A stretch of 25,522 nt of DNA, taken from the NCBI GenBank assembly GCA_900769955.1, contig CAAGIP010000200.1, forward strand, positions 1-25,522, written 5' to 3'. Source of the stretch: Spirochaetia bacterium (GTDB taxonomy: Bacteria; Spirochaetota; Spirochaetia; Sphaerochaetales; Sphaerochaetaceae). This document shows, piece by piece, positions 1 to 7,409 of this stretch; within the stretch, counting starts at the first letter, position 1, and every line of letters starts with the position of its first letter. A program made the translations under genes and the position numbers. The notes below the pieces were generated by a model. The model had not been told where the DNA came from and searched no databases. It saw only the letters and a list, made by a program, of their open reading frames with translations.

Positions 1-1455
1 ACGCTCCAGCAGATGATATCCCAGTCGCTTGTCAGCGTGATATCATCCGGTCTCACGCTCATCTTCGTCTTTGCCGCGATGCTGATGAATAACTGGATCA
101 TGACCGTGATCATAGTCCTTACGATGTTTGCACTTCTGCAGGTCACGAAGATTATCGGTTCAAAGAGCAGTAAGAACTTTGCCGCCCAGCAGAAGAACCT
201 TGCTAGGGTTAACGGCTACATTGAAGAGATGATGAACGGCAGTAAGGTCGTCAAGGTCTTCAACCATGAGGGAAAGAGCAAGGCAGAGTTTGATCAGCTC
301 AATGAGGAACTCTGCTCCACGATGACCCGTGCGAACACTTACTCCAACGTAATGGGACCTGTCGTCAACAATATCGGAAACCTCCAGTATGTCATTCTGG
401 TATTCTGCGGTTCACTGTTATCAATTGTTACCGGAGGAGCATACTCCGTAGGCCAGCTTGCCGCATTCCTCCAGCTTTCCAAGTCCTTCTCCAACCCGAT
501 GGGACAGATCGCACAGCAGGTGAACTTCTTCCTTATGGCACTTGCAGGTGCCGAGCGTATCTTCGAGCTGCTTGATGAGAGCGAGGAAGCTGACAACGGT
601 TATGTAACGCTTGTTAATGCAAAGGAAGTGGACGGAGTTCTTACCGAGTGCAGTGAACGCACCGGACTCTGGGCCTGGAAGCATCCCCATACCGATGGCT
701 CAGGCATCACGTACACACCCCTTAAGGGGGATATCGTGATGGACAGCGTGGACTTCTCATATGTGGAAGGAAAGCAGGTGCTTACCGACGTGTCGCTCTA
801 TGCCCACCCGGGTGAGAAGATCGCATTTGTCGGCGCTACCGGTGCCGGAAAGACCACGATCACGAACCTCCTCAACCGCTTTTACGACATACAGGATGGT
901 AAGATCAGGTTTGACGGAATCAATATCAATAAGATCAAGAAGAGTGATTTGAGACACTCCCTTGGTATTATTCTTCAGGATACCCATCTCTTCACCGGAA
1001 CGATCAGGGATAATATCAGGTTCGGTAAGCTTGATGCCAGTGAGGATGAGATCATAAAGGCTGCAAAGCTTGCAGGTGCCCACGACTTCATCATGATGAT
1101 GAAGGATGGTTATGACACGATGGTGGAGAATGATGGTGAAGGGCTTTCCCAGGGACAGAGACAGCTTCTTGCCATCGCCAGGGCCGCAGTTGCCGATCCT
1201 CCGGTGCTTGTCATGGATGAGGCAACCAGCTCGATCGATACCCATACGGAAAGCCTGGTTCAGGCAGGTATGGACCGCCTGATGGAAGGCAGGACGGTAT
1301 TCGTCATCGCCCACCGTCTCTCCACGGTACGCAACAGCAATGCGATCATGGTACTTGACCACGGAAAGATTATTGAACGCGGTACCCATGAACAGCTCCT
1401 GGAGCAGAAGGGTGTTTACTACCGTCTCTACACCGGAGCATTTGAGCTCAGCTGA
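1..1455 (+). CDS. ABC exporter, fused permease-ATPase half-transporter (5' partial)
   Basis: The reading frame is open from base 1, so the N-terminal part of the membrane domain lies outside the window. What remains (numbered from the ATG at 13) has two hydrophobic stretches (about 10-45 and 120-150), the end of the membrane domain near 185, then a complete nucleotide-binding domain from about 238. Visible motifs are Walker A GATGAGKT (274-281), Q-loop LQD (321-323), signature LSQGQ (378-382), Walker B LVMDE (399-403) and the switch His in IAHR (434). About 45 residues of non-conserved linker (192-237) separate the two domains; I recall such linkers from heterodimeric multidrug-type exporters of Firmicutes and spirochaetes. 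The partner half-transporter is probably upstream. Likely an inner-membrane multidrug or lipid exporter; the substrate cannot be told. A terminator follows directly. Confidence 0.93.
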   Translation, partial: TLQQMISQSLVSVISSGLTLIFVFAAMLMNNWIMTVIIVLTMFALLQVTKIIGSKSSKNFAAQQKNLARVNGYIEEMMNGSKVVKVFNHEGKSKAEFDQLNEELCSTMTRANTYSNVMGPVVNNIGNLQYVILVFCGSLLSIVTGGAYSVGQLAAFLQLSKSFSNPMGQIAQQVNFFLMALAGAERIFELLDESEEADNGYVTLVNAKEVDGVLTECSERTGLWAWKHPHTDGSGITYTPLKGDIVMDSVDFSYVEGKQVLTDVSLYAHPGEKIAFVGATGAGKTTITNLLNRFYDIQDGKIRFDGININKIKKSDLRHSLGIILQDTHLFTGTIRDNIRFGKLDASEDEIIKAAKLAGAHDFIMMMKDGYDTMVENDGEGLSQGQRQLLAIARAAVADPPVLVMDEATSSIDTHTESLVQAGMDRLMEGRTVFVIAHRLSTVRNSNAIMVLDHGKIIERGTHEQLLEQKGVYYRLYTGAFELS

Positions 1456-1460
1456 TATAG

Positions 1461-1491
1461 CTGCCATCTCCACTGTGGGATGGCAGTTTTT
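1461..1491 (+). terminator. Rho-independent terminator of the ABC exporter gene
   Basis: Stem CTGCCATC (1461-1468) pairs with GATGGCAG (1479-1486). It is extended inward by a T-G and a C-G pair around a 6-nt loop, and followed by TTTTT (1487-1491). It starts 6 bases after the stop codon. Confidence 0.85.
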
Positions 1492-1808
1492 CAATATTGA
1501 AAATGGTTTCAAGGCTGAAAATTTAAAAGTGCGGATATCCGGTCTTAGAACCAGCGGATATTTTGCTTTGCGTACGCTGAATGACAACACGTTGCTCAAC
1601 CTGAACTGCCGCAGGCTGAGATTATTGGAACGGGCAGGTGGGCTCATTATGGTCCCATCAGCATCATCTACATCTTAGTGTCAGCTCCTCCCCGCAGCAA
1701 AGCCGTCGGGGTTTCCGCCGACTGATAAGGAGTATTTCTATTAAAAAACTCAGCTTTATCAATAAGAATTGCTAGGTAACGAATATGGTTTTTTGATTAT
1801 GATTCATC
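1492..1808. other. Gene-free stretch with a possible transposon-end hairpin
   Basis: I see no gene here. At 1690-1711 there is a hairpin with stem CCCCG/CGGGG and an inner CAGC/GCCG helix around AAA, flanked by CTCCT (1685-1689) and AGGAG (1728-1732). Read on the minus strand, the region encodes a short tail (RKPRRLCCGEE) before a stop. That tail plus hairpin is reminiscent of the right end of IS200/IS605-family elements next to a tnpB 3' end, but no recognisable transposase domain accompanies it. Treat as a possible relic only. Confidence 0.25.
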
Positions 1809-1837
1809 TTGTCCGAGATAATACTTTTGCGTATAAT
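1809..1837 (+). promoter_or_regulatory. Sigma70-type promoter of the HTH-MNT/HEPN pair
   Basis: TTGTCC (1809-1814), 17-bp spacer, perfect TATAAT (1832-1837). Predicted start of transcription is near 1844, which leaves a leader of about 115 nt that contains the inverted repeats at 1851-1932. Confidence 0.55.
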
Positions 1838-1850
1838 AATCTTGAAATGT

Positions 1851-1932
1851 ACGCAATTATTGCTTATTTGAAAATAACTATTTATGTAATAATTGCGTTT
1901 AAATAATATTTTCAAACGCGAAAGTTGCGTTT
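1851..1932. repeat. Inverted repeats in the toxin-antitoxin leader (likely operator)
   Basis: ACGCAATTATT (1851-1861) is repeated perfectly inverted as AATAATTGCGT (1888-1898), with 26 bp between. A second, shorter pair AAACGC (1914-1919) / GCGTTT (1927-1932) follows and shares the TTGCGT core. Because the first gene downstream starts with an Xre-type DNA-binding domain, these are plausible binding sites for autorepression. This is inference from position and symmetry. Confidence 0.5.
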
Positions 1933-1959
1933 TTTGATAAGATTGATTTGAGGATTGAG

Positions 1960-2430
1960 ATGACACTGAAGGAACTTCGTAAGCAAAAGAACATAACACA
2001 GAAAGCATGTGCATCATATCTTGGTGTCCCTCTGCGGACTTATCAGATGTATGAGGCTGATGATTCCAGATCATCCACGATAAAATATGATTACATGATG
2101 CAAAAACTTGCTGAATATGGTTTCATCGACGAAAGCCATGGAATATTAAATATTCAGCAGATAAAAAAAACATGTGAAGAAATATTAAGGGATTACGATG
2201 TTGATTATTGTTATCTGTTCGGTTCTTATGCAAAAGGTAATGCCACGGAAAGCAGTGATGTTGATCTTCTTATCTCCTCTCGTGTAACAGGTATTGATTT
2301 CTATGAGATGGTTGAATTACTTCGCGATTCTCTGAAAAAAAATGTGGATGTTTTGAATTCAGAACAACTGGCAGGAAACCCTGAATTGGTAAATGAAGTA
2401 TTAAAGACCGGAATAAAGATATATGGATAA
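1960..2430 (+). CDS. Xre-type HTH fused to MNT nucleotidyltransferase (MntA-like antitoxin)
   Basis: A 156-residue protein in two parts. Residues 1-55 form a helix-turn-helix of the Xre kind (NITQKACASYLGVPLRTYQMYE). Residues 65-156 form a minimal nucleotidyltransferase with the family motif GS-x10-DxD (G88 S89, D100, D102) and a third acidic residue in NVDVL (D130). In the characterised HepT-MntA system MntA neutralises the HEPN toxin by adding AMP to a tyrosine. The adjoining HEPN gene and the intact active site suggest the same here. The HTH would let the antitoxin also repress its own promoter. I chose ATG 1960, preceded by AGGA at 1951-1954, over the in-frame TTG at 1948. Base composition is visibly more AT-rich than the flanking housekeeping genes, suggesting acquisition. 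Confidence 0.85.
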   Translation: MTLKELRKQKNITQKACASYLGVPLRTYQMYEADDSRSSTIKYDYMMQKLAEYGFIDESHGILNIQQIKKTCEEILRDYDVDYCYLFGSYAKGNATESSDVDLLISSRVTGIDFYEMVELLRDSLKKNVDVLNSEQLAGNPELVNEVLKTGIKIYG

Positions 2431-2773
2431 CACAAAAGGCAATATATATTATATCAGGAAAATAATTGCTGATCTGGAATTCTTAATTAAACATACAAGA
2501 GGAATCCTATATAAAGAGTTATCAGAAAACGAAATACTGATTGATTCAATAATGTTTAGATTAATTCAGATATCAGAAAATTCTGCAAAACTTTCAGATG
2601 ACTTCAAAGCAAGGTGCAATCAGATTCCCTGGAGGGCAATCAAAGGACTTAGAAACAGGATAGTGCATGAATATGGCAAAGTTGATCTGACAGTCATTTA
2701 TGATACTGTCAAGAACGATATTCCCAAGCTTTTTGATCTACTCATTGATGTGGTAAATACTGATCGTGCATAA
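2423..2773 (+). CDS. HEPN-domain toxin, HepT/DUF86 family
   Basis: A 116-residue, all-helical protein whose start overlaps the MNT stop by 8 nt. It carries the HepT signature Rx4HxY as RNRIVHEY (R77, H82, Y84) after a typical PWRAIKGLRN approach. In characterised members R and H form the RNase active site, and the Tyr is the residue AMPylated by the MNT partner. All three are present, so the toxin should be active unless modified. The order antitoxin then toxin with overlap indicates translational coupling. No terminator with a T-run on the plus strand follows; the hairpin at 2843-2875 is oriented for the opposing lipoprotein gene but may stop both. Confidence 0.88.
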   Translation: MDNTKGNIYYIRKIIADLEFLIKHTRGILYKELSENEILIDSIMFRLIQISENSAKLSDDFKARCNQIPWRAIKGLRNRIVHEYGKVDLTVIYDTVKNDIPKLFDLLIDVVNTDRA

Positions 2774-2838
2774 GGCCATTGACCATGAAACTGAGTAATG
2801 CAGATCCAAACCTGGTTTGAAATGTCTGATGATTGAGG

Positions 2839-2875
2839 AAAAGAACACCTCAGGCCCCACCTGCCTGAGGTGTTC
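2839..2875 (-). terminator. Rho-independent terminator of the thrC/lipoprotein unit
   Basis: Perfect 12-bp stem GAACACCTCAGG (2843-2854) / CCTGAGGTGTTC (2864-2875) with a 9-nt loop, followed on the minus strand by TTTT. It lies just past the lipoprotein stop codon. On the plus strand it lacks a T-run. Confidence 0.8.
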
Positions 2876-2880
2876 ACGTA

Positions 2881-3918
2881 TCATCTGAGTGCGAGGCGGA
2901 GACTTGATATGTCGTTCGTAGTAAGAGAAAGATTGTTTTTCAGATAGCCCACTGACAAATGCAGTAAAGCCTTATCCTCCAGTTCGCTCGCACCTGTGAT
3001 CTTCATAAGCTCCCTTTCAAACCATGATCTTATTATCTCATATCTCCTGTCAGAGGAGGAAAGGGAGTATTTTGACCCGAAGTATTTCATGAAGCACTCC
3101 TCGATCGTCTCAAGTCTGGCTCCTGCAAGGGCCTCGAGAAGGGCCATGACGAGGGATGTGTTCATATCGGGCTTCGAGATAATGAGATAAGGACCTTCGG
3201 TATCAATGAGTGTCAGCACAAGCTGTCTCGGGTCAGATACCTGATAGACATCGCATGATCCCACCTGAAAGTCCTTTTCAGAGTAGTTTATGACTGTTTT
3301 GATTCCGTATTCTTCAGCCAATTCCGTGATGATCGAAAGTCTTTCATCCGTTGTCGGGTAAGATGCAGTGTAGAGCCTGTTCTCACCTATGATTCCCGCC
3401 TTATGGTTGAAGAACTGAACAAACTCCTCATCACTTGAGTAAAGAGACCTGTTTTCCGATGATCTTAAGGTGTCAAAGATATAATCCATGTACCCTTCCA
3501 TGTCCTCTGAATAGACCGATACCGATACACTGTCATTGATGCTTACGCCGGTTATCGGCTTCTTTGATTCAATCGTGATGAAGCCGTCACTGTCACTTAC
3601 CGTGAATGATGACTGCAGGAGCTTGTCCTCATCCTTTGTGGAAGCCACATACTGCTGGTTCGCGATTTTTACAAGATAGAGTCCCGCTTTTGAAGTGAGT
3701 ACTGAGTCGGAAGGAATGTTTGTTTCGATCGTGTTCTGGGAAAGTGACTTAATGTCTTTCTGAGGCTCTTCCTCTTTTATAAGGTTCTTCTCGGAGAGCT
3801 TTATCTTCATGCTTTCCATATCATAGGTAATGCCTTCATCCTCAGATGGGAGCACCTGGGTGGAAGCACAGGAAATCAGGAATAGAAATGATAATAAAAC
3901 AACGGCAAACTGTTTCAT
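2881..3918 (-). CDS. Lipoprotein with protein-tyrosine-phosphatase-like fold, catalytic residues missing
   Basis: A 345-residue protein with a lipoprotein signal (LLSFLFLISC, Cys17), then a Ser/Lys-rich linker and a beta-rich part (75-135). Residues 180-285 follow the layout of bacterial tyrosine/dual-specificity phosphatases: RLYTASYPTTDE (181-192, like YRSAQP), EYGIKTVINYSE (203-214), then GPYLIISKPDMNTS (242-255) where active enzymes have GPxLVHCxxGKDRTG. The nucleophile position is Ser248, the P-loop Arg position is Thr254 and the preceding His is Ile247, so classical phosphatase activity is not expected. The C-terminal helices (LEALAGARLETIEECFMKY) still match. It lies 46 bases after thrC with its own RBS (AAAGGA), probably co-transcribed. 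Function unknown: perhaps a ligand-binding or scaffold lipoprotein. The lipoprotein call is firm; the pseudo-phosphatase reading is my alignment by eye. Confidence 0.7.
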   Translation of the reverse strand: MKQFAVVLLSFLFLISCASTQVLPSEDEGITYDMESMKIKLSEKNLIKEEEPQKDIKSLSQNTIETNIPSDSVLTSKAGLYLVKIANQQYVASTKDEDKLLQSSFTVSDSDGFITIESKKPITGVSINDSVSVSVYSEDMEGYMDYIFDTLRSSENRSLYSSDEEFVQFFNHKAGIIGENRLYTASYPTTDERLSIITELAEEYGIKTVINYSEKDFQVGSCDVYQVSDPRQLVLTLIDTEGPYLIISKPDMNTSLVMALLEALAGARLETIEECFMKYFGSKYSLSSSDRRYEIIRSWFERELMKITGASELEDKALLHLSVGYLKNNLSLTTNDISSLRLALR

Positions 3919-3964
3919 GGTGGTCCTTTGTATAGAAAAACAGTCTGCCGCTTTAATAGTTACA

Positions 3965-5185
3965 TCAGAAATTGAGTTTTCTTACTTCCTCTACGCTGTT
4001 CTCGATTGGAGTTGGGAGTGAGACCCTTCCGTTGAATACTGCCATGTCCTTGAAGCCTGTTCCAGTGAGGAGCACTGTGACTGTTGCATCGTCTCCGAGC
4101 TTTGCCTTAAGGTTTTCCGCATCCTTTCGGAAGGCTGCGAATGCGCATGCAGCTGCAGGCTCGACGAAGATGCCCGCATCCTTTGTAAGCTCAAGCTGGG
4201 CCGAGAGAATTTCTTCCTCGCTCACTTCAACTGACCAGCCGTCCGAGTGCTTTATGCCGTAAACGGCCATTCTGCCGTTTGCAGGATTGTTGACGGAGAT
4301 ACTGTCTGCCCTGGTGGTTGCAGTGACTTCAAGATACTTTCCTGTCCTGAACGCCTGGCTGATCGCATTGGACTTCTCTGCCTGTGCGCAGATAAGGTGG
4401 GGCATTTTGTCGATGAGACCTGCCTGCAGGAGGTCGTAGAAGCCTTTCCATACACCGCCGAAGATACAGCCATCCCCTGTGGGCACATATACTGCATCGG
4501 GAGCTTTTCTTCCAAGGTCGTTGAAGAGCTCGATCGAGATGCTCTTCTTGCCTTCGATCGTCATCGGGTTGTATGCAGTGTTCCTGTTGATGCCGCCATG
4601 GAGGCGTGTGTACTCGATGGAAAGTGCGAACGCATCATCGTATGTTCCCTTCACAGGTACGACGTGTGCACCGTAGAGCACGCTCTGCATGAGCTTGTTG
4701 ACGGGAGCGGTTGCGGGGACGAAGAGAACGATGTCCAGACCGTATGCAGCACCTGCACAGCTCATTGCGGCTCCCGCATTGCCTGTGGAGGCAAGCGCGA
4801 TCTTATTCACGCCGTGTGCGGCTGCCTGTGCAGCGATGAGCTGGCTTGCCCTGTCCTTGAAGGAGCCTGAGGGAAGCTGGCTGTCAAGCTTGAGATTAAG
4901 GCCCTTCATGCCATAGCGCTCGCTTATCCTGATGGGCTTCACGAGAGGAGTGCCTCCCACCGGGTATGCATCCTTATTCTTTATTTCATAGGGGAAGAAG
5001 TCATAGAAGGAAACTTCCTTCTTATCCTTCAGTTTCTTAATTTCCTCATCGTCATAGATTACTGACAGGACACCGCGTCTGAATTCACCGGGCTTTTCCG
5101 TGCCGCCGCACTTGGGGCAGAGGTACATGATATCATCGGTGACAAACTCAGCGCCGCAGTCAAGACATACATATCTGAACTTCAT
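3965..5185 (-). CDS. thrC: Threonine synthase homologue
   Basis: A 406-residue fold-type II PLP enzyme. An N-terminal zinc ribbon (C7-C10 and C23-C26, CLDC/CPKC) is typical of one threonine synthase branch. VGGTPL (77-82), SGSFKDR with Schiff-base Lys110, ASTGNAGAA (132-140) and the phosphate-gripping YVPTGDGCIFGGVWKG loop (about 253-268) follow in order. Known role: converts O-phosphohomoserine to threonine with release of phosphate. The start ATG has AAGGAG a short distance upstream, and a hairpin with a T-run sits immediately before that RBS. No other threonine or homoserine gene is in the window, and its neighbour is another PLP lyase, so a different substrate is possible though the motifs fit ThrC well. 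Confidence 0.85.
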   Translation of the reverse strand: MKFRYVCLDCGAEFVTDDIMYLCPKCGGTEKPGEFRRGVLSVIYDDEEIKKLKDKKEVSFYDFFPYEIKNKDAYPVGGTPLVKPIRISERYGMKGLNLKLDSQLPSGSFKDRASQLIAAQAAAHGVNKIALASTGNAGAAMSCAGAAYGLDIVLFVPATAPVNKLMQSVLYGAHVVPVKGTYDDAFALSIEYTRLHGGINRNTAYNPMTIEGKKSISIELFNDLGRKAPDAVYVPTGDGCIFGGVWKGFYDLLQAGLIDKMPHLICAQAEKSNAISQAFRTGKYLEVTATTRADSISVNNPANGRMAVYGIKHSDGWSVEVSEEEILSAQLELTKDAGIFVEPAAACAFAAFRKDAENLKAKLGDDATVTVLLTGTGFKDMAVFNGRVSLPTPIENSVEEVRKLNF

Positions 5186-5200
5186 TTTTTCTTACTCCTT

Positions 5201-5230
5201 AAAAAGAATGCCGGAACATGCCCGGCATTC
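5201..5230 (-). terminator. Hairpin plus T-run placed directly before the thrC RBS (terminator or attenuator)
   Basis: On the minus strand a perfect 9-bp stem GAATGCCGG / CCGGCATTC (plus coordinates 5222-5230 and 5206-5214) with a 7-nt loop is followed by TTTTT (5205-5201) and at once by the thrC Shine-Dalgarno AAGGAG. It has all the marks of an intrinsic terminator, yet leaves no room for a separate thrC promoter between it and the gene. thrC is therefore likely expressed by read-through or from a promoter inside the upstream coding region. Confidence 0.8.
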
Positions 5231-5250
5231 TGACTTCGTGCTTTTTGAAA

Positions 5251-6714
5251 TTATTTCTTAATCTCTTCGTTGAACTCTTTGATGAGTGCGTCGATGACGG
5301 GAACAAGCTTGGGAAGATCCTTCCAGTAGTTCCTGTCATACCACTGCCTGTTAAGCTCATCATAGGTCTTGCCCTGCTGCTCAACCCATGTATAGTACTT
5401 GAGGTTGTGGATTCTGAGCCTGTCGTAGTAACCGAGCTCGAGAGCGTTGTCGATTCCCTGATGGAGGAGGGCACCTGAGTGCACGCGTGCTGCTTCCATG
5501 AGAGAGAAGGGACCCTGCTGCTCTGTAAGCTCCGCAAGGCGGCTGGTGTACATGACTGAGCTGTCGGTGAGGATCGTGAATACGACATCATCCTCTTCCA
5601 TCTCATAGTACTTGGCCATCTTGATTGCAGAGAGCATGTTGCCGATACCGGAAATGCCAAAGAGTGCAAGGTTTTCAATATCGCTTTCCTTAACTCCTAT
5701 GCTTCTGAGGTATTCCTTACCTTCCGGTTCGTTGAAGAGACGGAAGATGTCCATGCAGTCCTGATCATCGATGGAAAGAACCATATCGGTATTCTTTACA
5801 TTGTGGATCCATGGTACGTGCTTGTCGCCGATACCTTCGATTCTGTGTCCGCCGAAACCGTTTCTGAGCAGTGTCGGGCACTGGAGTGCCTCACCTGCAC
5901 CGATCTTGATGTTGGGGTATACGTCCTTGAGGTGGTCGCCAGCGGCAAGTGTTCCGCCGGAACCTGTGCTGGATGCATATCCTCTGACGTTCTCGGGCTT
6001 CACGCCGAGCTTCTCGAGGACTTCAAGGATTGCGGTACCTGTGACTTCATAGTGCCAGAGGTAGTTTTCGAACTGCTCGAACTGGTTGAAGATGACGATG
6101 TGCGCACCGCGCTCAGCATCGAGCTCATGGCACTTGTCGAAGATTTCCTTGACGTTTGACTCACAGCCCGGAGTTGCGATGATTTCGCCTGCAACGGTCT
6201 TAAGCCAGTTGAATCTTTCCTGGCTCATGTCCTCGGGAAGGATTGCGATTGATTTACAGCCGAGAAGTGCTGAGTTGTATGCGCCGCCGCGGCAGTAGTT
6301 ACCGGTGCTGGGCCATACGGCCTGCTGGTCGAGGGCATCGAAGTTACCTGTAACGAGTGCGGGTGCAAGGCATGAATAGGTTGCTCCTACCTTGTGAACT
6401 CCGCAGGGGAACCACTTTCCTGCCAGGGCAAGGATTCTTGCCTTCGTGCCTGTGATCTCGCGCGGGATCTCGATGAAGTTGACATCTTTGAAGGAACCGC
6501 CCTTCTCAACGGGCTCGTTGTGCCATGTGATCCTGTAGAGGTTTACGGGGTCGACATCCCAGAGTCCGGTCTCTTTCAGCTTAGCCTTAATGTCATCACT
6601 GATCTTCTCAGGATGCTTCATCTCTTCAAATGTCGGAAGGGTGATTCCCTTTTCCTTACATCTTGCAACGTTCTTCTTGATGATATCGGGGTGTTTTTCC
6701 AGGTTAATTAACAC
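5251..6714 (-). CDS. Fold-type II PLP-dependent enzyme of unknown specificity
   Basis: A 487-residue protein of the tryptophan synthase-beta/cysteine synthase superfamily. PSTGNYCRGG (135-144) is the substrate-carboxylate loop and ASSTGSGGTLAAG (about 248-260) the PLP-phosphate loop. Two lysines could hold PLP: GGSFKD (K77), which resembles the threonine synthase box, and GVHKVGATY (K108), which resembles the TrpB box SHKINTA. K108 lies about 30 residues before the STGN loop, the spacing expected of the Schiff-base lysine. In annotated genomes such proteins carry names like 'PLP-dependent protein subunit beta'; I know of no proven reaction. Start is GTG (6712-6714) with GGAGG 8 nt upstream. 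First gene of the unit with thrC and the lipoprotein. Confidence 0.75.
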   Translation of the reverse strand: MLINLEKHPDIIKKNVARCKEKGITLPTFEEMKHPEKISDDIKAKLKETGLWDVDPVNLYRITWHNEPVEKGGSFKDVNFIEIPREITGTKARILALAGKWFPCGVHKVGATYSCLAPALVTGNFDALDQQAVWPSTGNYCRGGAYNSALLGCKSIAILPEDMSQERFNWLKTVAGEIIATPGCESNVKEIFDKCHELDAERGAHIVIFNQFEQFENYLWHYEVTGTAILEVLEKLGVKPENVRGYASSTGSGGTLAAGDHLKDVYPNIKIGAGEALQCPTLLRNGFGGHRIEGIGDKHVPWIHNVKNTDMVLSIDDQDCMDIFRLFNEPEGKEYLRSIGVKESDIENLALFGISGIGNMLSAIKMAKYYEMEEDDVVFTILTDSSVMYTSRLAELTEQQGPFSLMEAARVHSGALLHQGIDNALELGYYDRLRIHNLKYYTWVEQQGKTYDELNRQWYDRNYWKDLPKLVPVIDALIKEFNEEIKK

Positions 6715-6747
6715 GTTTTAATCCTCCAAAGATAGGTTTATGTCTGA

Positions 6748-6777
6748 AGAATACAACGTGAAAACCAATATTGTAAA
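6748..6777 (-). promoter_or_regulatory. Promoter of the PLP enzyme/thrC/lipoprotein unit
   Basis: Minus strand: TTTACA (6777-6772), 18-bp spacer, TATTCT (6753-6748). The RBS GGAGG (6727-6723) and start GTG follow at ordinary distances. Confidence 0.5.
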
Positions 6778-6784
6778 GAAAAAA

Positions 6785-6812
6785 TTGCGTTTTATCTAAA
6801 TTTCAGATAAAA
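6785..6812 (-). terminator. Weak AT-rich terminator candidate after the DUF3320-like gene
   Basis: On the minus strand the stem TTTTATCT / AGATAAAA (plus 6805-6812 and 6790-6797) overlaps the stop codon region and is followed by CGCAATTTTTT. The stem is only A/T-rich, so strength is doubtful. Confidence 0.35.
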
Positions 6813-7354
6813 AATTTGTGGTTTCCGCTTTCTTTTATGGATTTATCCTCAAGAGCGGCATTAAGAGAGGCCTCAAAGAGTGCCTCGATTGATGAACCCT
6901 TTCTTTCGTAGAGGAGGGCCGATGTGAATGCCTGAAGAAGTTCCCTTCTGTACATCATGCCGCTGTGGTTCTCAAGACACCAGAGGAGTGCGCACTTTGC
7001 CTCGCATACTGGAATCTGGTAGCTGTAGCGCTCGCTTTCGGGTGCGGTCCTGAAAAATGTGTAGCCCGTATATGGCGCTTTATGGTACACAGTCTCATCT
7101 TCTTCGGTGGTGAAGAGATTCATTGTATCAATGAGGGCTGAGATGTGTTCATCGAGCCGGGATCCGCAGCGCTTCAGCGAGATGCCTGAAAGAAGCCGCT
7201 TTTTGAGAAGAGTGTCCTTAATCGGGGCTTCTGCGGATATGATCGCATTGATGCGGGCTTTCAGTTCCTCATCATGGCTCTGGGACAGAACATCCTCAGG
7301 GGAGAGTGAGATTATGGACAGTGTGCACGTCCTGTAGGCTTTTCTTTCCGTCAT
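6803..7354 (-). CDS. Stand-alone DUF3320-like protein
   Basis: A 183-residue soluble protein. The central part (RINAIISAEAPIKDTLL, KRLLSGISLKRCGSRLDEHI, then TGYTFFR) resembles DUF3320, a winged-helix-like module usually found at the C-terminus of large superfamily I helicase/restriction-type proteins. Typical features are 'I...EAPI...L..R', 'G..R.GsR...HI' and a short segment like YxFFR. Here it stands alone, with no helicase in the window. It reads opposite to the peroxiredoxin operon from a shared 77-bp gap. A TATAAT on the minus strand (7368-7363) ends only 8 nt before the ATG and the SD is poor, so the mRNA may have almost no leader. Family call by eye; function unknown. Confidence 0.5.
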   Translation of the reverse strand: MTERKAYRTCTLSIISLSPEDVLSQSHDEELKARINAIISAEAPIKDTLLKKRLLSGISLKRCGSRLDEHISALIDTMNLFTTEEDETVYHKAPYTGYTFFRTAPESERYSYQIPVCEAKCALLWCLENHSGMMYRRELLQAFTSALLYERKGSSIEALFEASLNAALEDKSIKESGNHKFFI

Positions 7355-7380
7355 GTCTCATGATTATAATCTTTTTAGGA

Positions 7381-7409
7381 CAGACAACGCCACTTCTTTT
7401 GTGTAGAAT
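7381..7409 (+). promoter_or_regulatory. Promoter of the bcp-yaaA-GNAT-sseB-like operon
   Basis: CAGACA (7381-7386), 17-bp spacer, TAGAAT (7404-7409). The RBS GGAGGA (7418-7423) follows, with 8 nt to the ATG at 7432. Confidence 0.5.

Noticed and set aside
757..1647. Long minus-strand open frame (296 codons) opposite the ABC exporter and its terminator
   Set aside because: Most of it is antisense to a well-conserved ATPase domain, the translation shows no recognisable domain, and it would cross the exporter's terminator hairpin.
6783..6793. AATTGCGTTT shared with the toxin-antitoxin operator region at 1891-1900
   Set aside because: A single 10-base AT-rich match in a different context, without the inverted partner; likely chance.
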